DNA of 64,000 bases from Bromus sterilis (lineage: Eukaryota; Streptophyta; Magnoliopsida; Poales; Poaceae), in NCBI GenBank assembly GCA_950022295.1, contig OX465597.1:398355016-398419015 (forward strand), in the 5' to 3' direction. How positions within the stretch are numbered: the first letter of the stretch is position 1; the number at the start of each line of letters is the position of its first letter. A program made the position numbers and the translations under genes. This document shows, one piece after another, positions 55,671-64,000 of the stretch. Under the pieces are notes generated by a model that ran no database searches, was not told the DNA's origin, and saw only the letters and a list, made by a program, of their open reading frames with translations.

Positions 55671-57302
55671 TGATACGTCCAAAACGTATCTATAATTTCT
55701 GCTTGCTCCATGCATGTTTTGTGTGATATTGCTATGATCTAGATACACTTTCATACATTTTTGATCATATTTGGACTAACCTATTAACTCAGTGCACCCC
55801 AGTGCCAGTTCCTGTTTTCTGCTGTTTTTCTATTTCAGTTTTCCCCCATATAAAAAGTGCCAGAAAAATTCTGGGAAAAATACAGGAAAAATCAGCGTAC
55901 AGGAAGCTTCGAGAAGAGCCCGGGAGGGGCCAGAGGGGAGCCCAGGCGGCCACCCGGCGCGTCCCCACCCCTGGCCGCGCCAGGAGGGCGCCTGGGGCCC
56001 CTGGTCCAGCTCTGGCTGCCCTCCTTCTCCTATTTATTCTCCGTCACGGGGAAACTCCGAGGACAGAAACCTATTTCATAAACTCGCCTCTGTTCCGCCG
56101 CCGCCGCGCTTCCGAGATCGGGAGCACCAGAAGACCTCTTCCCGGCACCCTGCCGGAGGGAGGATTGACCTCCGGGAGTCTCCTCTCCACCATGGATGCT
56201 CCCCGGATGTCTCGTGAGTAGTTTTCCTTGGACCATGGGTCCGTGATCAGTAGCTATGTGATGTTCTCCTCCCCTCTTTGTTCTTCATGGTTTAGACCTC
56301 ATGAGCTGCCCTACATGATCGAGGCACTTTTGTAATATTTTCTGCTATTGCTATGTTGAGTTTGATAGGATCTGATGGATTATGAGACTATGTTCAGATT
56401 GTGATTGAGTAATATATTTGGTTCTTATCTCTTGTATTTTTTTTCCTAAGTAATTCTTGCATGTTCTCCGTTGCTGTTTATTGCTTTGGCCAAGTAGTAG
56501 GTAGTGACTCCAAGAGGGAACGTTTTTCTCGATTGTGGGTTCATGCCCCCCGATGACACGCTTGAGTGACAGAAACATGAGTCTAGGGGATGTGCTGTTG
56601 CCACAAGGGGGAAAACAACGGTGCTTGTAACCGCGGTTGCAAGGATTGTTTACTTTACGCAAAGTTCTTTTTAATACAGTTGTCTGTTACTTTGGGTTTA
56701 CACTTTGGGTGGGGCTCGCAACTTAATACCAGCGAGATGTTCTATATAGATATGTCAAGGTGGATGATTAGTAGTAGATGCAGTTGGATTTCGGTCTACT
56801 TATTTTGGCGTACTGCCCATGCTTTTGAACCTCGTCCTTTCTTTTGCAGCATAGTTAGCATTGCGGTGCGTTCATAATCCTGTCAGTTGCCTTTTTGTAA
56901 TTTGTTTACCTCGCATAGCATTTTTATCTTCTTTTGGGAGAGAGACATCACTAGTGAACATCACGTATCCCGGTCCATATCCTCATCACTGTTTACACGC
57001 TCATTTACTTTTCTGCTTTTACTTTCAATTACTATCATTATCCCTTGTGTTTTATCCTTTGTGAACAACAAGACCGGAGAGATTGACAACCTCTCTGAAC
57101 TTCGTTGGGAAAAAAGTTATCGCGTCTGTGTGCAGGTCCGCGTCAGTTGGGCCGCTGACACCTACTTATCATCTCCGGAGTCCTACTGGAGACAAACCTT
57201 GGTATCTTCACCGATGGAAATTTGCTGTTGTGCTACATCACGCCTTCCACTTGGGGTTTACCAACGAAGGGCGAGAAATCACTATAGTCATCTCGCACAT
57301 CA
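55671..57302 (+). repeat. E6 3' LTR
   Basis: 1632 bases, TGATACGTCC to CGCACATCA. A TATA-like CTATTTATT at 56030-56038 follows a GC-rich stretch. The last 365 bases match the 5' remnant at 50864-51214. Confidence 0.9.
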
Positions 57303-57317
57303 GGCACATATCCAACA

Positions 57318-57328
57318 GTCTCCCACTT
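57318..57328 (-). other. E7 polypurine tract
   Basis: AAGTGGGAGAC on the minus strand, followed by TGTTGGATATG, the LTR start typical of this Copia group. Confidence 0.85.
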
Positions 57329-57348
57329 GCACTAGAGTACAAATTACA

Positions 57349-58092
57349 CTAGTTTACATCAGGTATGTATCTAACACCAATAATCTCTCGGTGTTGTTCA
57401 AACTTGGCTTGTGGAAGAGGTTTAGTCGTTGGGTATGACGGATTCAGATCTGTATGTATTTTGCAAATCCTAGTATGACCATCCTTGACGTAGTCCCGCG
57501 TCACATGGAAACGCCGGAGAATATGCTTGGCTGTAGAGTGAGTCCTCGTCTCCCTTGCATTAGCAATGGCACCCGTATTGTCGCAATAAATGCTAACAGG
57601 GTCAGTGCAACTAGGGAATACGCCAAGCTCGATGACGAAGTTCTTCAGCCAATGCGCTTCGTTTGACGCTTCGCAAGCGGCAATATACTCCGACTCCATC
57701 ATAGATTGGGCGACGACTGACTACTTGCCGCTCCTCCAGCTAATCGCACCACCATTCAACATAAACACGTATCCCGTCTGGGATTTTGAGTCATCGGGAT
57801 CAGTACCAAGACTGGCATCGACGTAACCTGTTACGGCGATCTCTTCTTCACATCCTCCATAGACAAGAACTAGATCCTTAGTTCTTCGTAAGTACTTAAG
57901 GACGTTCTTCACTGCAATCCAATGATCCATTCCAGGATTACTTTGGAAACGATTAGTCAGACTAACTGCCAGGGCCACATCTGGTCGAGTACACAACATA
58001 GCATACATGATAGAACCTATGGCTAAGGCATAGGGATTTGAGGACATTTCCTCCCTTTCTTTTGTTGTTGCTGGGCATTGAGTCACACTCAA
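57349..58092 (-). pseudogene. pol: E7 RT end and RNase H
   Basis: Reading from 58092: VTQCPATTKEREEM, PYALAIGSIMYAMLCTRPD, ALAVSLTNRFQSNPG, the RNase H start YVDASLGTDPDDSKSQTGYVF, a stop near 57721, then in the same frame MESEYIAACEASNEA with the active-site ESEY, IYCDNTGAIANA and KHILRRFHVTRDYV. It ends with a stop at 57349, about 20 bases before the PPT. It is offset from the preceding RT segment by a frameshift next to a short tandem duplication (CTCAATTTACA) near 58090. Confidence 0.87.
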
Positions 58093-58919
58093 TTTACACT
58101 CAATTTACTTCCTTTCATAACGGGCAAGAGGCCTCTCTTGGCGTTATCCATATTGAACCTCTTCAATATCTTCTCAAGGTAAGTTCTCTGACTCAGTGCT
58201 AATAGGCGTCTTGATCTATCTCCATAGATTTTAATGCCTAATATGTATGCAGCTTCACCTAGGTCCTTCATGGAAAATTGTCCATTCAAATATTCCTTTA
58301 CCCCCTCTAGAAATTTCACATCATTCCCTATCAATAATATGTCATCCACATATAGTACTAGGAATGCCACAGAGCTCCCACTCGCTTTCTTATAAACACA
58401 GAATTCTTCTTCATTTTGGACAAATCCAAAAGCTTTGATCACCTCATCAAAACGAAGATTCCAGCTCCGAGATGCTTGCTTCAACCCATAAATGGACCGT
58501 TGAAGTTTGCATACCTTACCAGCGTCCTTAGGATCAATAAAACCTTCCAGTTGTAGCATATACAACTCTTCCTCAATGTTGTCATTTAGGAACACGATTT
58601 TCACATCCATCTGCCATATTTCATAATCGTAATAGGCAGAAATTTCTAGCAATATCCGGATAGACTTTAGCATCGCTACGGGTTAGAAAGTCTCTTCGTA
58701 GTCAACTCCTTGAATTTGTCGGAAACCTTTTGCGACAAGTCGAGCTTTATAGACAGATATGTTTCCGTCTGCGTCAGTCTTTTTCTTGAATATCCACTTA
58801 TTCTCGACGGCCTTTCGGTCCTCGGGAATATGCACCAAAGTCCATACTTTGTTGGCATACATGGAGTCTATCTCGGATTTCATGGCTTCCAGCCATTTCT
58901 CGGACTCGGGTCCCTCCAT
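58089..58919 (-). pseudogene. pol: E7 reverse transcriptase
   Basis: From 58919: EGPESEKWLEAMKSEIDSMY, ENKWIFKKKTDADG, KARLVAKGFRQIQGVDYEETF, then a stop at 58683-58685 where Ser is expected. The same frame continues with LKSIRILLEISAYYDYEIWQMDVK, YMLQLEGFIDP, LQRSIYGLKQASRSWN and the catalytic LYVDDILLIGND. Where DVKTAFLNG is usual, this copy reads DVKIVFLND. 58920-59036 between it and the integrase is the degraded hinge with further stops. Confidence 0.88.
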
Positions 58920-59036
58920 TGCTTATTTGTACTTCACAGGTTCATCAGGTTCATTTAACATGACTGCATTAACAAGTTTCCCATAAAACTAAGTTTTTAC
59001 TCAGGCTCTTGATGACCTGCGGGGTACAATAGGATC

Positions 59037-60077
59037 CTATTCATCTTTATCATGATCATCATGTATGTCACGATCGTTATGAATATCATGATGAACGTTC
59101 TCTTCAGCTCCCACTACGGAAGATGGTTCCGGAACAACTTCCATTGCCATTTCTTCCACTTGGAGTGATTTGTCAATCATCTCGTTGAGGTCTATTTTCC
59201 TCCCACTCAATTCTTTCGAAAGAAACTCTTTCTCAAGAAAGCATCCAGTCTTGGCGACAAACGTTTTTCCCTCAGACTGGTTGTAGAAGGTGTATCCAAC
59301 GTTTTCCCTTGGATATCCCACAAAGATGCACTTATCCGCTTTTGATTCGAGTTTGTCAGGCTGAAGTTTCCTAACATAAGACTCACAACCCCAAATCTTC
59401 AAGTGAGACAACTTTGGTTTCTTGCCATGCCATTCCTCAAATGGTGTTTTCTTTACGGATTTGGACGGTGCCCTATTAAGAATGTAAGAGGAAGTTTCTA
59501 ATGCATACCCCCAGAATGACACAGGTAAGTCGGTATGAGACATCATCGATCGTACGCTATCCAATAGAGTTCGATTACGTCGCTCAGAAACACCGTTACG
59601 CTGAGGTGTTCCTACCGGCGTAAGTTGTGGTACGATGCCACAAGTCTTAAGATGATCGCCAAACTCGTGACTTAAATACTCGCCTCCTCTATCGGATCGA
59701 AGGTGCTTGATTTTCTTCCCGAGTTGATTCTCGACCTCACTCTGAAATTCCTTGAACCTTTCAAAGGTTTCAGACTTATGTTTCATTAAGTAGATATACC
59801 CATATCTGCTTAAGTCATCTGTGAAGGTCACGAAGTAACGAAGACCATTGCGTGTGGGGACGTTCATAGGTCCACATACATCTGAATGTATGATCCCTAA
59901 CAAGTCTTCCGCACGCTCCATTGTTCCATTGAATGGAGTCCTTGTCATCTTGCCCATAAGGCATGGTTCACATGTGTCAAGGGATCCAAAATCCAATGAC
60001 TCCAGAAGTCCATCATCATGAAGCTTCTTCATGCGCTTTTCACCAATATGACCAAGTCGACAATGCCACATCGTCAT
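59037..60077 (-). pseudogene. pol: E7 integrase
   Basis: A 346-codon open segment. Zinc site: MTMWHCRLGHIGEKRMKKL and CEPCLMGK. Core: IIHSDVCGP (first Asp), LRSDRGGEYLS (second Asp), QRNGVSERRNRT (Glu), so the D,D,35E triad is complete. A C-terminal part with KLQPDKLESKADKCIFVGYP and GKTFVAKTGCFLEKEF is typical of the group. It ends at TAG 59037-59039 in an acidic His/Asp-rich repeat (DIHNDRDIHDDHD), followed in frame by PIVPRRSSRA. Confidence 0.9.
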
Positions 60078-60112
60078 GTGTTCTTCGCCACTAGGTTTTA
60101 ATCTTTTGGCCT

Positions 60113-60840
60113 CTACGTTATCAATATGAATAAGCCATTTTTCTCCGGTGCGTGAACATAAAACACATAATCCTTATAAATCGCACAACCAATTGTATCT
60201 GACTTAAAAGAATAGTGGTCTCGCTTCAAGAAAGAACCACTAACAATGTTCACACTCAATGCGGGTACATAGTAGCACTTATTCAAAATCAAAACTAATC
60301 CCGAAGGGAGACTAAGATGCTTCGTGCCGACCGCCACCACTTCAATCCGGCAGCCGTTTCCCACGCGCATCGTCACTTCATCTTTCATCAAGCGTCGCCT
60401 ATTTCGTAGCCCCTGAGAGGAGTTAGAAATATGAGCAACAGATCCTGTATCAAATATCCAGGATTTGTTCCCAGCGCTTGTTAAGAAAAGATCAATAACG
60501 TGTATATCAAATATACCTTTGTCTCTTCTGACAATCTTGCCATCCTTCTTATCCTCTAGGTACTTGGGGCAGTTGCGTTTCCAGTGACCATCACCCTTGC
60601 AGTAGAAGCACTCAACGTCGGGCTTGGGGTCCAGGTTTGGGTGCCTTACGAGGAGTGACAACTGGCTTGTCACCCTTCTTCGGGCTTCCCTTCTTTCCGT
60701 TCTCCTTCTTGCCAGACTTCTTGAATTCAAAGACCTTCTTGACCATGAATATAGCATGCTCCTTCTTGATCTCAACCTCAGCAGTTTTCAACATGGCGAA
60801 CAACTCAGAAGGGGTCTTAGTCATCCCTGCATGTTGTAGT
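60113..60840 (-). pseudogene. pol: E7 nucleocapsid and protease, frameshifted
   Basis: Contains SELFAMLKTAEVEIKKEH and a Lys-rich stretch in one frame (60824-60612), then in another the CCHC finger CFYCKGDGHWKRNCP near 60594 and the protease WIFDTGSVAHISNS near 60450. The frame ends at 60113 after HAPEKNGLFILI. The protease has the normal DTG triad, unlike E1 and E2. Confidence 0.86.
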
Positions 60841-61371
60841 TCAACACAAAGCCTTTGTAGCTAGGGGCAGCGACTGCAGCACCCTATCAACAGCAAGTTC
60901 ATCTGGAATCTGACATTCCAGAGCATTCAAGCGTTGAACGAAGCCAGACATCTTGACCACGTGCTCACTAACACTGCTATGTTCATCCATCTTTGCTGAG
61001 AAGAAAGCTTCAGAAGACTCATAACGCTCAACCCTGGCTTGGGGTGCAAAGACGGCCTTGAGTTCAGTGATTATCTCATATACACCCATCCTCTCAAAGC
61101 GTTTCTGCAGCTCAGCCTCCATGGAGTAAAGCATTCCACTCTGGACAAGGTTGTAATCATCCGTCTTGGAGAGGTAGACATTCTTCTCATCCTGACTAGC
61201 GTCTGCTGGTGGTTCGTCACCTAACGCGGCCTCTAGTACGTATGCCATCTTGAGGGCAACGAGGAGAATCCTCACAGTGCAGAACCAGTTGGTGAAGTTT
61301 GACCCATCGTTTTTCAGTTTGTCTTTGTCTACGAATGACCCTAAGTTGAATGAGGGGCGAGGTGCAACCAT
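60841..61371 (-). pseudogene. gag: E7 gag, N-terminal part
   Basis: The ATG at 61371 gives MVAPRPSFNLGSFVDKDKL, the start typical of Angela/BARE Gag, with GSNFTNWFCTVRILL, AYVLEAALGDEPPADAS, QKRFERMGVYEIITEL and DELAVDRVLQSLP. It is open for 176 codons and stops at 60841 after ATKALC; the rest of Gag follows in another frame. Confidence 0.88.
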
Positions 61372-62325
61372 CTACAATGGTTATTTGCAAAACATGTAAC
61401 ATCCCAAAATTCTGCGAATTTTGGAATGTTAATAAAATTAAATAGATAATGATTGTTTGATTGATGTGTTTGATTTTCTATGGGATTTAAAACTTTTTGG
61501 AGTTTATTGAATATTAAAGTGAGAGGGAATAAAAGGACTTTCCCTAATATTCATAATTGGTGTTTTGGAATTTATTATTTAAAACAAAACCAACAAAACA
61601 AAATGAGAGAAGGTAATATGACTCCTTCAACATATTAAAACTTTGGAAAATGTTTTAAATCATTATTGGAATTCTTTTGAATATTCAAAACATTTTTCAA
61701 CTCAAGAAAATTATTTTGAGAGGATATAAAATGACTTATCCCCTTTTTAATAAAGTTGGAAAACATTTAGAATATTACTTTAAAGTTTTTAAATTTTATT
61801 TTGAGTATTATAAATAACTCTAAAATTATTTTAGAGATTTTATAATGCTAAGAGAGTTTTTATTTCATTGAAATGATTTATTAAATATTTAAATGGGTTG
61901 AAAAAGTATTCCAAGGGGATATTTTTATTTTGACAAATTATTTATTGTTGTGACAATTTTAAAATTTATATTTTATTAATTAAAAATGGTTTGTCAATGC
62001 TTTTGACCAAATAAAAATATTTTAAATAATTTATTGGATCTTATTTGATTTATGAAAAGTATTTTATATTTAAATAAAGTATTTAGAAAAGGTTTTTATT
62101 TTCATTTACCTTTTGGAAAATATTTTCATTTTATATTTTTCCTTAGATTATTTGATGAATTTAGAAATTTACTTCATATTTTTCTGATGAATATTTATTT
62201 TTCAACAATTGTTTGAAGTTTCGGTTTTTTAAATAAAAAGAAAATCCGTAGCCCGGCCCAGTAGCCGTTTTCCGCTCGCGAGCGCAACTAGAGCCCAACT
62301 CGGACCCTTTTTTTTCCTGTCTGCC

Positions 62326-62335
62326 TATAAATAAA
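62326..62335 (+). promoter_or_regulatory. E8 TATA box
   Basis: TATAAATAAA, about 50 bases before AAACCCTAGAG and the GC-rich block, a typical plant promoter arrangement. Confidence 0.6.
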
Positions 62336-62667
62336 TTTCCGAAAATCCTTTTTCCTTTTTCCTATTTTCGATTTTTGGAAACCCTAGAGAAAAAAACTCG
62401 CCGCCGCCGACCTCGGCAGCCGCCGGAGCGCCGCCCGTCAGCCCGCCGTCGCCGGAGCGCGACGCCGCCGCCACTCGGGCCGCCACCGCGCGGCCACGCA
62501 GCCGCCACCGCCCGCGGCCGAGCCGCCGCCGCCGCCCACGCTCGGCGCCGCCACCCCGCCTCCCGTGCGCCGCTTTTGAATTTTTGCACACTTTTGAATT
62601 TGAATTTATTTCAAATTAAAATTCAAATTCCGGAGGCCATATCTTTTATACCGATGATCCAAATCGA

Positions 62668-62846
62668 GTGATTCTTTTTGCGTTGGATCATTCGTTCCAT
62701 GTACTTTCTGTATATATCATGTGTACACAAATATTCACAAGTTTCTTGATCTGTTTAAATTCAAATTCAATTCATTTTTGCACTCTCTATGACCTGCGTT
62801 GTAGTATTCCGTTTCACGTGATTCTTTTTGCATATCGGATCATTTG
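62668..62846. repeat. Repeated box in E8 LTR
   Basis: GTGATTCTTTTTGC followed by (G)GATCATT occurs at 62668 and again at 62818, period 150. The rest of the two units is only loosely similar. Confidence 0.6.
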
Positions 62847-63809
62847 AGACATGTTATCGGTAAGGTTCACACACTTTTCATGTGGGCATGATATTCACCT
62901 TGAATTCATAAATGTCCATGATCACAATTCCTTACCGATGAATCGTTATCTATTGACTCTCTCGAGTTCAATTCCACCGATCACCTTCGAGCACATCCAC
63001 ACCTTTGCACTTCAAAGCTTTTTGTTTAGTTGCTAAAACCTTTGTGTTTGTTTGTTGAACTTTTTTTGTCTCGTTGTGATGTGATTGCTTATTCGAGTTC
63101 CTTCGTTGCAATAGATTTATCGGAGTGTGGCGAGTAGAGTTGACTGGACCGGGAGAGCGAAGAACTTCATCGAATGTATAAGGCAAGTTACACTTTGACC
63201 ATACCTCAACCTATATTTTTCTATTATGCATGTAGCAAATATCACCTTATGCATGTGTAGGAAGTTTTATATTATTATTGCTGCAAACCTGGTAGGATAG
63301 CCACATGATCTTATCCTGTTTGCTTAGACAACCTAGCACGTGCTTGCTATATATATTTTGCTATGCTTGTAGACGGGGATTGGTTTGAGTTTTCATTGAG
63401 CTATGTGAGGTTTTAATGATTTGACTAGCAACCTTAAATATAATTCACCTCTGGACGGGTAGGGAGTGCTTCCTGGGGGCTCGTGCCTTGTCTAAGGAGA
63501 GACCATGTTGTACCCCAAATGGTTGGTTTGGTGGTTGACAGTACGTCATGGTGCTACCCTCTGAACGTAAGTGGGCGCCGTCCAGGCTCAAAAAGATCAG
63601 ACATACTTGGTGACTAGGAGCTTCCATGTACAGCCGCTGGCCATATGGGCTCTGTCTTAGTTGAGTATGATGTAGGAAGCCTCTCCCGTGGAAAGCTAGC
63701 AGATGTAGATGTGATAGGTGGTACCGGCTTGCCGTTGGGTGTAGGTGACCTCTTCGGAAAGACTTCGTCTCAATCTTTGGGTTGAGTTCAGCGGGGAAAG
63801 TGTACTAAT

Positions 63810-63839
63810 CTCTGCAGAGTAAAAACTAATCATGATTAG
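63810..63839. repeat. Paired palindromes in E8
   Basis: CTCTGCAGAG (63810-63819) and CTAATCATGATTAG (63826-63839), followed by CCGTGTCCCCGGTTAAGGAC. Same order as in the E0/E2/E3 LTRs but with different bases. Confidence 0.85.
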
Positions 63840-64000
63840 CCGTGTCCCCGGTTAAGGACATCCTTGAGCTACTAGACATTACTGTTACTGGAGGATCTTG
63901 ACAGATGAATCACCTTAATAAACTTGAGTGGGCAAGATTTAATAAAGGGTGTTGTTTGAGACTGGTGTGCCCAGTTCAATCTTAAGTAGTAAGTTAAATT

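Larger units (their letters stand above)
50864..57302 (+). mobile_element. E6: Athila-like Gypsy element with gag-protease only
   Basis: 5' LTR remnant 50864-51214, PBS 51226-51243, gag-protease 51379-53439, 2.2 kb non-coding, PPT 55657-55670, 3' LTR 55671-57302. No RT, RNase H or integrase, so it is non-autonomous. LTR start TGATACGTCC, tRNA-Asp-type PBS and the Gag point to the Athila lineage (Sabrina/WHAM-like in Triticeae; the family name is my recollection). Confidence 0.87.
57303..61394 (-). mobile_element. E7: Angela/BARE-like Copia element, decayed
   Basis: Minus strand. Gag, protease, integrase, RT, RNase H in that order is the Copia layout. Only the first 15 bases of its 3' LTR remain (57317-57303, reading TGTTGGATATGTGCC), next to PPT AAGTGGGAGAC (57328-57318); E6 was inserted there. 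Its 5' LTR and PBS are cut off by E8, which begins 24 bases before the gag ATG. Sequence similarity to Angela/BARE proteins is clear to me but it is a diverged relative. Confidence 0.87.
61395..64000 (+). mobile_element. E8: long Gypsy-type LTR, cut by right edge
   Basis: Starts TGTAACATCCCAAAATTC just upstream of E7 gag. AAACA (61390-61394) would be the target duplication. It has an AT-rich first 850 bases, a TATA box at 62326, a leader-like AAACCCTAGAG, a CGCC-rich block (62400-62570) and a block near 63800-63870 that aligns with the palindrome region of the chromovirus LTRs. No end within the window. Frames in the GC-rich block (for example 62375-62671) look compositional, not genes. Confidence 0.7.

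Noticed and set aside
62375..62671. Arg/Pro/Ala-rich 98-codon ORF in E8
   Set aside because: Product of a CGCC-repeat leader; no ATG start on this frame and an equally long frame on the other strand.

Overview
The window is intergenic DNA from a large grass genome, most likely a Triticeae species (wheat, Aegilops or barley). It is built entirely of LTR retrotransposons nested in one another, and I found no host gene, tRNA or rRNA. The Triticeae assignment rests on my recognition of the element types: a Gypsy chromovirus with about 4 kb LTRs, an Athila-type LTR starting TGATACGTCC, an Angela/BARE-like Copia and a Tat-type Gypsy with an antisense ORF. Family names are recognition, not database hits.

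Left two thirds (1-43384). One plus-strand Tekay-like chromovirus, E1 (LTR subfamily B), is the backbone; its 5' end lies beyond the left edge. A subfamily A LTR (E0, 1-3279) sits in its 5' LTR. A complete minus-strand subfamily A element, E2 (7427-23269, duplication ATAGA), splits its pol gene. E2 carries a Copia solo LTR (7946-9640, duplication CATTG). A minus-strand subfamily B element, E3 (27191-41705, duplication GTTAC), splits E1's 3' LTR. E3 carries a subfamily A solo LTR, S2 (33649-37742, duplication CCTAT). The target duplications give the order of insertion directly. All gag-pol genes are broken by stops or frameshifts.

Right third (43385-64000). After an inverted Athila-like fragment (E4) comes a 5'-truncated Tat-type Gypsy, E5 (44178-50863). 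Its main content is a multi-exon gene antisense to the element, for which I give a phase-consistent six-exon model (45060-49325, minus). Next is a gag-protease-only Athila-like element, E6 (50864-57302), then a decayed minus-strand Angela-like Copia, E7 (57303-61394), and the start of another long LTR, E8 (61395 to the right edge).

Most interesting items: (1) an extra ORF between primer binding site and gag in E2, with its own splice signals and a C-terminal half of its conserved region resembling a dsRNA-binding fold; (2) the antisense spliced gene of E5; (3) two adjacent palindromes in the chromovirus LTRs that keep perfect symmetry in a different LTR family through paired base changes; (4) a TATA box in the loop of a perfect 11-bp hairpin in the E5 LTR; (5) a sharp step in similarity between gag and pol of E1 and E2, suggesting recombination.
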